A stretch of DNA of 40,901 bases from an uncultured Collinsella sp. (GCA_900751665.1 CAADSV010000107.1:1-40901), one strand, 5' to 3'; shown: positions 16,197-24,541, numbered from the stretch's first letter. Numbers and translations are program-made. Notes: generated by a model from the sequence alone, not told the origin.

Positions 16197-17549
16197 ATGT
16201 CTGACGACTTCTACACCATGGTCGATTCCGGTGATCCGGCACCCGACAACGAGCACATCACCGGCGTGCGCGAAGAACGCAACGAGAGCGAGCAGGTCAC
16301 CGCACAAGCACCAAAGGCCATGTATGCAGCGCGCATCGCGGTCTACGATGACATGCTGTCGACACCGCGTGTCATCGTCATCGAACCGCAAGACGTCCGT
16401 ACCTACCTGGAAGAGACAACCAACACCGTCTACCAGTGTATGAAAGAGCAGGGAGGACGCATCTCGCTGATGGTTATCCGCGAGATTGTCGAAAACTTTA
16501 TCCACGCGCATTTTGCAGAGCCCATCATCTCGATTCTCGACGGTGGCGATACCATCCGCTTTGCCGATCAGGGTCCGGGCATCGACGACAAAGAGCGTGC
16601 CTTCGACTTTGGCGTAACCAGCGCAAACAGCAAGATGAAACGGTATATCCGCGGCACCGGCGCCGGGTTTCCCATGGTACAGGAGTACTTGGAAAACACC
16701 GGCGGCGCCGTCTCCATCGAGGACAACATGGGCAACGGCACCGTCGTGACGGTAAGTCTGAACCCCAAGCGTGTGCAGGAAATCGAGCGTGCTGGCGGGC
16801 GCGGGGCAGCCGTGCGACCCGAAACAGAGCAGCAGGCATACCCTATGCCGGGCGCCTTCGCGCAGCAACCCGCAGCGATGCAACAGGTGCAACAGCAAAT
16901 GGCCCCCATGCAGCAGCCTGGCATGGCCCCCATGCAAGAGCTCCAGGCACCCTCGGGCGCGATTCCCCAGAACATACCCGATGCAATGCCAGCGATGGGC
17001 CAGGATGTGGGAACCTTACAGCAGATGGCAGGTGCATCGGCTGCACAGCAGGTATCCTATCAACCGAACCTACAAGGGTATCCGGCTCAATACGCGCCGC
17101 AAACGGGATATGCGCAGGCATACCCCCAGCAATACCCGCAGGGATACCAGCAGCCGTACCAACAAATGCCACAGGCGCAGTACAACCCATGGACCCAGCA
17201 GATGCCTCCGCAGCCTTACCAACAGTGGCCGCAAAGTTTTCAACAGCAGCCGCTGCCCCTGCAGAGTTCTCAACAACCAGCAGCTCAAATGATGTATCCT
17301 AATGCGGCGAATCAATTTGCACAGCCGCAGCAAGACGTATTTGTGAGCGAACGCGGCGAAGCGGCGCTGGGCTATCTGGCTCAAAACCAGGAGTGCGGCG
17401 CAACCGACCTGGCACGAGCGTTTGGAAACTCAGCGCCCACGTGGTCGCGAACGCTCAACGATTTGGCACAGGCCGGCTTGGTAATCAAACATGGCCAGAA
17501 ATATCATCTGACCGAGATAGGCAGCGCTCGCGTGCGAGCCCAAAGTTAA
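16197..17549 (+). CDS. GHKL-type ATPase domain with Gln/Pro-rich linker and C-terminal winged helix, upstream of dnaA
   Basis: A 450-residue protein of no named family that I know. Residues about 40-192 form a histidine-kinase-type ATP-binding fold: N box REIVENFIHAHF (Glu96, Asn100), G1 box ADQGPGIDD (Asp124), G2 box RGTGAGFPMVQEY (152-164) and a closing GNGTVVTVSLNP. There is no phospho-accepting His domain and no membrane segment, so it resembles SpoIIAB-like or GyrB-like ATPases more than a sensor kinase. About 200-380 is a low-complexity Gln/Pro/Met/Tyr linker. About 385-448 looks like a winged helix (ARAFGNSAPTWSRTLNDLAQ, then HGQKYHLTEIG). The start has only a weak ribosome binding site. 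It ends 15 bp before dnaA and is almost certainly co-transcribed. A role in initiation control or nucleoid signalling is inference from place. Confidence 0.8.
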   Translation: MSDDFYTMVDSGDPAPDNEHITGVREERNESEQVTAQAPKAMYAARIAVYDDMLSTPRVIVIEPQDVRTYLEETTNTVYQCMKEQGGRISLMVIREIVENFIHAHFAEPIISILDGGDTIRFADQGPGIDDKERAFDFGVTSANSKMKRYIRGTGAGFPMVQEYLENTGGAVSIEDNMGNGTVVTVSLNPKRVQEIERAGGRGAAVRPETEQQAYPMPGAFAQQPAAMQQVQQQMAPMQQPGMAPMQELQAPSGAIPQNIPDAMPAMGQDVGTLQQMAGASAAQQVSYQPNLQGYPAQYAPQTGYAQAYPQQYPQGYQQPYQQMPQAQYNPWTQQMPPQPYQQWPQSFQQQPLPLQSSQQPAAQMMYPNAANQFAQPQQDVFVSERGEAALGYLAQNQECGATDLARAFGNSAPTWSRTLNDLAQAGLVIKHGQKYHLTEIGSARVRAQS

Positions 17550-17564
17550 GGAACGGGAGAAACA

Positions 17565-19289
17565 GTGGACGAGGAAGCAAGCATCATCCTTGGGGATGCC
17601 ATCGCCTTTTGTCAGCGCGACGGCCAAGATGCACGCCTCATCAATATGCTGGGACAATCGCGCGCCGTGAGTTTAACCGAGGACACACTGACGATTGAGG
17701 CCCCTTCACGCTTTGCCATCGCCCAGCTCAAAAAGCATCAGCCGACCATCGAGGCCTATCTGGAAGATATCGCCTTTGCGCCGATTGCGCTCAATATCGT
17801 GGCACCGCAAGGCACCCCGGCAAATACGGCCCCGGTCACTCACCCGGTAGCGACCGCCACCGCAGCGGCAACGCCGGCGCCCGAGCCTCGACGCGACGAT
17901 GTTTCCCGTGAAACCATGGCACCGCAGCCGACCGCTTCGGTCGCACCGGCGGTAGAGCCAGCCCCCTCGCCCATCCCGACCGCTACGCATATGCCCGTCG
18001 CACACGAGACGACACCCGGCGAGGAATCGGGCATTGCAATCAAAAACACGTTGTCCGCCGACGATTTCCGCCGCATGATGACCCAAATGAATGGCAGGCC
18101 ACCGGCGAAAAGTGCGAGTTCGTCCGCAGCGCCGGCAGCACCTTCGGCGGCGGCCCCGGCGGCAGTCGAGAAAAACGCAGACGGGGCACCCCTCGCGGCG
18201 AATTCGAAATTCACGTTTGAAAACTTCGTCTTCGGACCGGAGAACAGTCTTGCCTACCGATCGGCGCTCAAATTTGCCATGCTTGCAGACACACCCGGTA
18301 CCTGCACGTCGCTGTTCATCTACGGCAAATCGGGCCTGGGCAAGACACATCTGCTGCTCGCCATCAAAAATGAGTTGGCAGAGAAATCGCCCGAGATCAA
18401 GGTGAAGTACGCCAATTCGCAGGCATATCTGGACGACTTGATGACGGAATTCGACCGCCAAAAGAAGAGCAACGCTCCCATCATGCAGGCGTACCACGGC
18501 GTCGACGTGCTTATCATCGATGACATCCAGAACATCATTGGCAAGCGCGCGAGCGTGGATTACTTCTTCCAGTTGATGGACGAATTTATCCGCAACAACA
18601 AGAAAGTCGTGATCGCCGCCGACCGCGCTCCCAAGGACCTTAATATGGACGAGCGCCTGACCAGTCGCTTTAATGCCGGTCTGCTGTGTCTGGTGGCGGA
18701 GCCCAGCTACGAGATGAAGTACAAGATTTTGCAGCGCTATTACGAGAACACGATCGCCGCCGCGCCCGAGGCAGGCAACGACTCGCTGCTGGCGGCCTAC
18801 GGGGGCGACGGCGGACATCTGACCGACGCGCACTTTAAACACATGGCCGAGGTCTCGGGCACCAACATTCGCGAGCTCGAGAGCTTTTGCGAGCGTTGTG
18901 CCGGCGAAGCGGGCGATCGCGAGCGCGAGGGCGGGGAGCTCACCTTTGACGACATCGACGCCATCGCCAACCAGTACTTCGACACATCGGCCAAGAAGAT
19001 CAATGTGCAGACGGTCCAGTCCGTCATCGAGGAGCAATACGGTGTGACGCACGAGGAGCTCATCGGGCCTCGCCGCAACGCCAATATCGCCAAGGCGCGC
19101 CATATCGCTATCTACCTGGCGATCGAGATGTGCGAGATGACGACGACGGCCGTGGGCGCCGAGTTTGGCAATCGCAACCACTCGACCGTCAGCACGAGCT
19201 ACAAAAAGGTTCAGAAGATGATTCAGGAAGACCGGACTGTTACCGAAGACCTCAAGTCGCTGCGCGATAAAATTACACTGCGCTCGTAG
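17565..19289 (+). CDS. dnaA: chromosomal replication initiator DnaA
   Basis: A 574-residue protein starting at a GTG with GGGAG 6 bases upstream. Domain I is about 1-85. A long Ala/Pro-rich domain II follows (about 90-205). The AAA+ domain has Walker A GKSGLGKT (254-261) and Walker B VLIIDDIQ. Domain IV is about 485-570. The DNA-binding signature reads FGNRNHSTVSTS (Asn536 to about Ser545), where most DnaA proteins have FGGRDHTTVLHA; Asn538 replaces the base-contacting Asp, and His513 replaces Gln408 of Escherichia coli. This fits the unusual TTTTCAACA boxes nearby. A parS-like sequence lies inside the linker coding region (17900-17915). Confidence 0.98.
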   Translation: MDEEASIILGDAIAFCQRDGQDARLINMLGQSRAVSLTEDTLTIEAPSRFAIAQLKKHQPTIEAYLEDIAFAPIALNIVAPQGTPANTAPVTHPVATATAAATPAPEPRRDDVSRETMAPQPTASVAPAVEPAPSPIPTATHMPVAHETTPGEESGIAIKNTLSADDFRRMMTQMNGRPPAKSASSSAAPAAPSAAAPAAVEKNADGAPLAANSKFTFENFVFGPENSLAYRSALKFAMLADTPGTCTSLFIYGKSGLGKTHLLLAIKNELAEKSPEIKVKYANSQAYLDDLMTEFDRQKKSNAPIMQAYHGVDVLIIDDIQNIIGKRASVDYFFQLMDEFIRNNKKVVIAADRAPKDLNMDERLTSRFNAGLLCLVAEPSYEMKYKILQRYYENTIAAAPEAGNDSLLAAYGGDGGHLTDAHFKHMAEVSGTNIRELESFCERCAGEAGDREREGGELTFDDIDAIANQYFDTSAKKINVQTVQSVIEEQYGVTHEELIGPRRNANIAKARHIAIYLAIEMCEMTTTAVGAEFGNRNHSTVSTSYKKVQKMIQEDRTVTEDLKSLRDKITLRS

Positions 19290-19459
19290 GTAAATAGACA
19301 CACCTGTTGAAAACTTGTCGAAACGACGGTTATAAGGTGTCGAAAACTTGAGCCGCGGTGATGAAAAGTTTTGCGCAGGTTTTGAACGTGGAAAACATAC
19401 CCGGTTGCACACAGGTTCCTGTCGATTCTCTTTTTAGGGCTGACCTGCACTTTTAGGAG
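19290..19459. other. oriC: right part of the replication origin, DnaA-box cluster
   Basis: Between dnaA and dnaN. On the minus strand TTTTCAACA occurs at 19305-19313, within the same 13-mer GTTTTCAACAGGT seen twice on the left side. Variants are GTTTCGACA (19316-19324) and TTTTCGACA (19338-19346). Further related words surround 19360-19395 (AAAAGTTTTGCGCAGGTTTTGAAC). The boxes face opposite to the left-hand pair. Confidence 0.75.
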
Positions 19460-19510
19460 TAATCAACAGTTTCGTCAGTACTATTACTATTATTAAGATA
19501 TTTATATCTA
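19460..19510 (+). other. oriC: candidate basal unwinding element: DnaA box, DnaA-trios and AT-rich segment
   Basis: A box-like TAATCAACA (19460-19468) is followed after 12 bp by CTA-TTA-CTA-TTA-TTA (19481-19495). Its complement is five consecutive 3'-[G/A]AT-5' triplets, the DnaA-trio motif known from Bacillus subtilis. An A/T stretch (AAGATATTTATATCTATAG) follows up to the dnaN ribosome binding site. I infer that strands open here. Confidence 0.65.
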
Positions 19511-19527
19511 TAGAAAGGTATTAAAAG

Positions 19528-20631
19528 ATGAAGTTCACCGTCAGCCAGAGCTCGCTTACGCAAGCCATCGGCGTCGTTATGAAAGGCGTCGCTTCGGCAT
19601 CCACCCTCCCCATTCTGTCGGGCGTGCTCGTTAAGGCACAAGACGGCATCTTGGAATTCCAGACCTCCAACTACACCATCTCGATTCGTCACCGCATTGC
19701 GGCTCATGTCGAAGAGGAGGGCGAGATGGTGATTCCCTGCAAGATGCTCTCAAACATCACCAAGACCCTTCCCGATGCCCCGGTTACCTTTGAGCTGTCC
19801 GAGCGTCAGGTTTTGATTGGCTGCGAGAAGAGCTCTTTCCGCCTCAACACACTCGATGCCAACGACTTTCCCGAGTTCCCGGCATACGCCATCGAGAGCG
19901 CCGTCGAACTGCCGACCGATATCCTGTCCGAAATGGTGAGTCGCGTATGGCGCGTAACCTCGACTGACAAGGCCCGTCCCATCCTGGGTGGCGTGCACAT
20001 GAAGGTCGAGAACAACACCGTGCGCCTGGTCGCGACCGATTCCTTCCGACTGGCCGTGTGCGATACGCAGGTCGAGACCTCGACCCTCGAAGGTTCCTTT
20101 GAGCTCAACGTGCCCGCCGACGCCTTCAACGACGCCCTGAACATCATGGCCAGCCAGGCGACCATCATGATCGGGGCTACCGACACCCAGGTCGTCTTTG
20201 AGGCCGGCAACACCACCTACGTGTCGCGCCGCATCGAGGGCGTGTACCCCAACTACAAGCAGCTCATCCCCGATTCGTGCGTGACGAGCGTCAAGATCGA
20301 CGTCGCCGCCTTTAACGCCGCCCTCAAGCGCGTGGCCGTTATCGCGAGCGCCAACCCCGCCGTCAAGTTCGAGATCGATGTCGAGAACGGGCAGATGGGC
20401 CTGTCCTCCATTTCCAATGACCAGGACCTTGCGCAGGAGACGATCGATGTCGAGGCCGAGGGCGAGTCGGGCACCATCGCCTTCAACTACCACTACATCT
20501 TCGGGTGCCTCAATGCCCTGTCCAAGGAGAAGGAGATCACGCTGGAGCTCAAGAGCTACTCGCAGGCGGGCATCTTCAAGTCCTACGACAAGATCAACTA
20601 CCTGTACCTGGTCATGCCGGTCCGCATCTAG
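19528..20631 (+). CDS. dnaN: DNA polymerase III beta sliding clamp
   Basis: A 367-residue protein with AAAGG upstream of the ATG. It forms the ring-shaped dimer that holds polymerase on DNA. The usual beginning MKFTVSQSSLTQAIGVVMKG, TLPILSGVLV in domain I, SFRLAVCDTQ and the C-terminal YLYLVMPVRI (canonical MPMRL) are all visible. Length is normal. It lies directly downstream of the origin unwinding candidate. Confidence 0.98.
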   Translation: MKFTVSQSSLTQAIGVVMKGVASASTLPILSGVLVKAQDGILEFQTSNYTISIRHRIAAHVEEEGEMVIPCKMLSNITKTLPDAPVTFELSERQVLIGCEKSSFRLNTLDANDFPEFPAYAIESAVELPTDILSEMVSRVWRVTSTDKARPILGGVHMKVENNTVRLVATDSFRLAVCDTQVETSTLEGSFELNVPADAFNDALNIMASQATIMIGATDTQVVFEAGNTTYVSRRIEGVYPNYKQLIPDSCVTSVKIDVAAFNAALKRVAVIASANPAVKFEIDVENGQMGLSSISNDQDLAQETIDVEAEGESGTIAFNYHYIFGCLNALSKEKEITLELKSYSQAGIFKSYDKINYLYLVMPVRI

Positions 20632-20641
20632 CAACTGCCCT

Positions 20642-21748
20642 ATGACCATGTTCGCCCGCGATCTTTCCGTCGCGCACTACCGCAGCTTCGAGAGCTATCG
20701 CCTTGCCCTGGACGAGGGCGTGACGATACTTGCGGGACCCAACGCGGCGGGAAAGACCAATCTCATAGAGGCGCTGCAGCTGCTGACGAGCGGCGCTTCG
20801 TTTAGGCATCCGACCGCCGCCGAGCTCGTCCATGACGGCGTGGGCTCGTGCAGGGTCGAGCTGAGGCTCGAGGGCGATGGCCGCGTGCTTGATATGGGAT
20901 TGAGCGCGGAGGACGGTAAGCGCTCGTTTAGCCGCAACGGCAAGAGATGCTCTGCCGCCGGTGTGCGCGGGGTCCTGCCGAGCGTGCTGTTTTGCCCCGA
21001 CCATCTGGACATGGTTAAGCGAGGCGCCAGCGTGCGCCGCGCCGCCCTCGATGACTTTGGCATGCAACTGAGCGCACGCTATGCCGATCTTGCGAGCACC
21101 TATGGTCGCTGCGTGACCCAGCGTAACGCCTTGCTCAAGGAGGCCTGGTGCTGCCGCGAGATGCTCGGCGCGTGGAACGATTCGATTGCCCGCGCGGGCG
21201 CGGCTCTGCTCGTGCACCGGTTGGCCCTGCTCGACCGGCTGGCGGTCCATGTGCGTACTGCCTACGGGCAAGTGGCGTCCGGTGAAGCCGCCAACGTGTC
21301 CTATGCGTCCACGCTGGGGGATTTGCCCCAGGTCGATGATCGCGAAGAGCTGAAGGGCTGGGCGTACGAGCGCATGCTGGCTGCCCTTGATGAGCACGCC
21401 GACGAGGAAATTCGCCGCGGCGTGACGTTGGTGGGACCGCATCGCGACGAGATTGAGTTTGCTGTGGCGGGTCGCTCCGCCCGTTCATTTGCCAGCCAAG
21501 GTCAGCAGCGAACGTTGGTTCTGGCCTGGAAGGTGGCGGAGGTGGCCGTGGCTCGCGATGTCCTGGGCACCGCCCCATTGCTGCTTTTGGACGACGTGAT
21601 GAGCGAACTCGACGGCGAACGCCGCGGTGCTTTCCTGCGGCTGATCGGCGATGATATCCAGACGGTCATAACCACGACCAACCTGGGGTACTTTACCGAT
21701 GATCTGCTTGATCGAGCCAAGGTGGTGAGCATGGGTGAGACGTGCTAA
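20642..21748 (+). CDS. recF: DNA replication and repair protein RecF
   Basis: A 368-residue SMC-like ATPase that helps load RecA at gaps through RecOR. I start at the ATG at 20642 (MTMFARDLSV), 10 bp after the dnaN stop; the ATG at 20648 is equally possible and neither has a good ribosome binding site. The P-loop is AGPNAAGKTN (31-40), the ABC signature FASQGQQRTLVLAWK, and Walker B PLLLLDDVMSELD. It lies in the conserved dnaA-dnaN-recF order and overlaps the next gene by 14 bp. Confidence 0.96.
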   Translation: MTMFARDLSVAHYRSFESYRLALDEGVTILAGPNAAGKTNLIEALQLLTSGASFRHPTAAELVHDGVGSCRVELRLEGDGRVLDMGLSAEDGKRSFSRNGKRCSAAGVRGVLPSVLFCPDHLDMVKRGASVRRAALDDFGMQLSARYADLASTYGRCVTQRNALLKEAWCCREMLGAWNDSIARAGAALLVHRLALLDRLAVHVRTAYGQVASGEAANVSYASTLGDLPQVDDREELKGWAYERMLAALDEHADEEIRRGVTLVGPHRDEIEFAVAGRSARSFASQGQQRTLVLAWKVAEVAVARDVLGTAPLLLLDDVMSELDGERRGAFLRLIGDDIQTVITTTNLGYFTDDLLDRAKVVSMGETC

Positions 21749-22298
21749 TTACGAGCGCGAGAGCGAAACGGTCGCCTTCAGTGGGTTTTTGAACGCAGAG
21801 CGCCAGCGCATCCTGGCGGCCGCGACACCTGAGCGCCGCGCGCAGATGGAGGCTGCAGAGGAATCTCGTGTGGTCTATCGCGCGTGGAACGCGGTGTGCT
21901 CGGGCACGCGCGAGGGGCGGCATGTGACGGGTCTGCGCTACCTGCCCGAGTCCAATGAGCTGCTGGTGTATCTCGACTCGCCCTCGTGGACGCAGGAAAT
22001 GACGCTGTTGCGCGAGATCATCCGCGCGCGTATGGAGCGCGCCGGTGCGCATGTGGACGGCCTGGTGTTCAAAACCACCGCGCCCGGTCACACGCCACCC
22101 GCCGCCAAGGAGCGCCTGCGCCCGGCGACGACCGAGCGCCCGCCGGCCCCGCACGCCGACCTAAGTGAGGCCGAGCGCACCGAGATCGAGCGCCAAGTGG
22201 CACCCATCGAGGACCAAAAACTGCGCGAGGCCCTCGAGAACGCCATGAGAGCCAGTGCCGAGTGGGCCAAGGGCGTGCAAAGCAAAAAAGAGCCTTAA
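21735..22298 (+). CDS. dciA: DUF721 protein, DciA-type helicase-loading factor
   Basis: A 187-residue protein starting at a GTG inside the end of recF. The core at about 25-115 (RVVYRAWNAVCSGTREGRHVTGL, LLVYLDSPSWTQEMTLLREIIRARM) is the DUF721/DciA fold. In many bacteria without DnaC or DnaI, DciA helps load the replicative helicase DnaB. The C-terminal half is charged and Pro-rich, as usual for a disordered tail. A dnaB gene lies 15 kb away and no dnaC or dnaI is in the window. It is followed by a strong terminator. Confidence 0.85.
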   Translation: MRRANYERESETVAFSGFLNAERQRILAAATPERRAQMEAAEESRVVYRAWNAVCSGTREGRHVTGLRYLPESNELLVYLDSPSWTQEMTLLREIIRARMERAGAHVDGLVFKTTAPGHTPPAAKERLRPATTERPPAPHADLSEAERTEIERQVAPIEDQKLREALENAMRASAEWAKGVQSKKEP

Positions 22299-22324
22299 AT
22301 CGCATCTGGTGGCCTTGTAGAGCC

Positions 22325-22354
22325 AAATACCCTCGTTCCCGAGGGTATTTTTTT
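22325..22354 (+). terminator. terminator after the dnaN-recF-dciA cluster
   Basis: An 11-bp perfect stem (AAATACCCTCG and its complement) with a 4-base loop runs into seven T. Confidence 0.92.
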
Positions 22355-22403
22355 ACGATAAACTAGTAAGGCTGTACACATTTTCTTGACTGAAGGAGGA
22401 CGT

Positions 22404-24434
22404 GTGGCAAACGAAAACGATTACGATGGCGGCGAGATTAAGATTCTTGAAGGTCTCGAGGCCGTTCGTAAGCGCCCGGGCATGTATATCGGCTCGACGA
22501 GCGCCAGCGGTCTGCATCACCTGGTGTGGGAGATCGTTGACAACTCCGTCGACGAGGCCATGGCCGGTTTCTGCACCGAGATCCAGGTGACGGTCCACGC
22601 CGACAACTCCATCACGGTCGTCGACAACGGGCGCGGCATCCCCGTCGACGAGCACCCTGTTAAAAAGATCCCGACGCTCGAGGTCGTCATGACGATCCTG
22701 CACGCCGGCGGTAAGTTCGATAACTCGGCCTATAAGGTCTCGGGCGGCCTGCACGGCGTGGGCATCTCCGTCGTCAACGCACTGTCCAAGCGCGTGGTCG
22801 TTCAGGTTCGTCGCGATGGCAACACCTACGAGATGGAGTTCTCGCGCGGCAAGACCGTCAAGAAGATGGAGGTCGTGGGCACCTCGGATTCGACGGGCAC
22901 CACCGTCACCTTCTGGCCCGACGACGAGATCTTCGAGACCTGCATCTACGATTTCGATACGCTGCACAACCGTCTGCAGGAGACGGCGTTCCTCAATAAG
23001 AACCTCAAAATCGTACTGACCGACGAGCGTGAGGCGACTCCCCATGTGGAGGAGTTTTGCTACGAGGGCGGCATCATCGACTTCGTCAAGTTCCTCAACG
23101 AGGGCAAGGACGTCCCCGAGGCCTTTAAGGAGCCCATCTACATCGAGGGCAAATCGGACCCGGACGCGCCTGTGGCCAAGATGGGCGAGGTCGAGGTTTC
23201 CCTGCAGTGGAATAGCGGCTACGGCGAGAACGTCATGTCGTTTGCCAACGACATCTACACCCCCGAAGGCGGCATGCACCTTGAGGGCTTCCGTACCGCG
23301 CTCACCCGCGTGATCAACGATTACGCGCGCAAACAGAACCTGCTCAAGGAAAAAGACGCCAACCTGACCGGCGACGATGTGCGCGAGGGCCTTTCGGCCG
23401 TTATCTCGGTCAAGCTGCCCGATCCGCAGTTTGAGGGCCAGACCAAGGCCAAGCTCGGCAGCTCCTATATGCGAGCGCTCACGCTCAAGATTGTGACCGA
23501 CGGCCTTGTCGATTACCTCGAGGAGCATCCCAAGCCCGCTCGCGAGATCGTCAAGAAGGCGCAACAGGCCTGCAAGGCGCGCAATGCCGCCCGCAAGGCG
23601 CGCGAGGCGACCCGCCGCAAGAGCCTGCTCGAGACGGCGTCCCTGCCCGGTAAGCTCGCTGACTGCTCGGTGCGCGATGCCGAGCTGACCGAGCTCTTCA
23701 TCGTAGAGGGCGACTCGGCAGGCGGTTCGGCCAAGGACGGCCGTCGCCGAGACATCCAGGCGATTCTGCCCCTGCGCGGCAAGATTTTGAACGTCGAACG
23801 CGTTGGTGACCATCGCGCGTTCTCGAGTGACACCATTCAGTCGCTGATTACCGCGATCGGCTGCGGCGTCACGACGAGTGCCGGCGACGGCGGCGACTTC
23901 GATATCACCAAGGCGCGCTACCACAAGATCATCATCATGACCGATGCAGACGTCGACGGTGCGCATATCCGCATCCTGCTGCTGACGTTCTTCTACAAGT
24001 ACATGCGTCCGCTGATCGATGCCGGCTACGTCTATGTTGCCTGCCCGCCCATCTTTGGCATTAAGGTGCGCAACAAGATCCACTACGTGTATCCCAACGG
24101 CCGCCAGCCCGAAGACGAGATCCTGCGCGACACCATCCAGAGTCTAGGCCTGAACCCCGACGATAACGACGAGGACGGCAAGGCCAAGGACGGCAAGATT
24201 ACCAAAAAGCGCAAGGGCTATACCGTCCAGCGCTACAAGGGCCTGGGCGAGATGGACCCCAAGCAGCTTGCCTCGACGACGATGGACCCCAAGACCCGCA
24301 TTCTGCAGCGCGTGTCGATCGAGGACGCCGTGGTGGCGGACCGCGCCGTGCGCGAGCTGATGGGTTCCGAGGTCGGCTATCGCCGCGAGTACATCGAGAA
24401 GCATGCACATGACGCACGATTCTTAGACGCCTAA
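22404..24434 (+). CDS. gyrB: DNA gyrase subunit B
   Basis: A 676-residue protein starting at the GTG after AAGGAGGACGT. The GHKL ATPase domain has EIVDNSVDEA (43-52), VDNGRGIPVD and GGLHGVGISVVNALS. The TOPRIM domain has EGDSAGGSAKDGRRRD, PLRGKILNVE and the metal-binding DADVDGAHIR. The C-terminus has RYKGLGEMDPKQL. With GyrA it forms the A2B2 enzyme that introduces negative supercoils. Length fits a gyrase rather than the larger forms with an extra insert. It is preceded by a terminator, so it needs its own promoter in 22355-22390, where I see only weak matches. Confidence 0.97.
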   Translation: MANENDYDGGEIKILEGLEAVRKRPGMYIGSTSASGLHHLVWEIVDNSVDEAMAGFCTEIQVTVHADNSITVVDNGRGIPVDEHPVKKIPTLEVVMTILHAGGKFDNSAYKVSGGLHGVGISVVNALSKRVVVQVRRDGNTYEMEFSRGKTVKKMEVVGTSDSTGTTVTFWPDDEIFETCIYDFDTLHNRLQETAFLNKNLKIVLTDEREATPHVEEFCYEGGIIDFVKFLNEGKDVPEAFKEPIYIEGKSDPDAPVAKMGEVEVSLQWNSGYGENVMSFANDIYTPEGGMHLEGFRTALTRVINDYARKQNLLKEKDANLTGDDVREGLSAVISVKLPDPQFEGQTKAKLGSSYMRALTLKIVTDGLVDYLEEHPKPAREIVKKAQQACKARNAARKAREATRRKSLLETASLPGKLADCSVRDAELTELFIVEGDSAGGSAKDGRRRDIQAILPLRGKILNVERVGDHRAFSSDTIQSLITAIGCGVTTSAGDGGDFDITKARYHKIIIMTDADVDGAHIRILLLTFFYKYMRPLIDAGYVYVACPPIFGIKVRNKIHYVYPNGRQPEDEILRDTIQSLGLNPDDNDEDGKAKDGKITKKRKGYTVQRYKGLGEMDPKQLASTTMDPKTRILQRVSIEDAVVADRAVRELMGSEVGYRREYIEKHAHDARFLDA

Positions 24435-24440
24435 TCCCTG

Positions 24441-24541
24441 CGGCTTTCCCAGCCACCGCACCTTCGCCCTCAATCGTCGGTCGCGTACCCAAGTACGCTT
24501 CCCTCCTCTTTCGGGCGAATCTGCGGCACCTGGAAAAGCCG
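24441..24541. repeat. 101-bp imperfect inverted repeat between gyrB and gyrA
   Basis: Two 29-base arms (24441-24469 and 24513-24541) are reverse complements at 23 of 29 positions, with the CGGCTTT..CCAG ends and TTCGCCC centre conserved. Between them lies a perfect 6-bp hairpin GCGTAC-CCAA-GTACGC (24483-24498). It fills almost the whole gap upstream of the gyrA ribosome binding site. It may be a dispersed repeat or a processing or attenuating structure. Confidence 0.7.

Noticed and set aside
17706..19412. Minus-strand frame of 568 codons opposite dnaA
   Set aside because: The sense strand encodes full DnaA; the antisense frame has no recognisable domain and comes from codon bias.
22355..22403. 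Promoter of gyrB (TTTACG, 17 bp, TACACA)
   Set aside because: Both elements match poorly; a promoter is expected here but I cannot place it.
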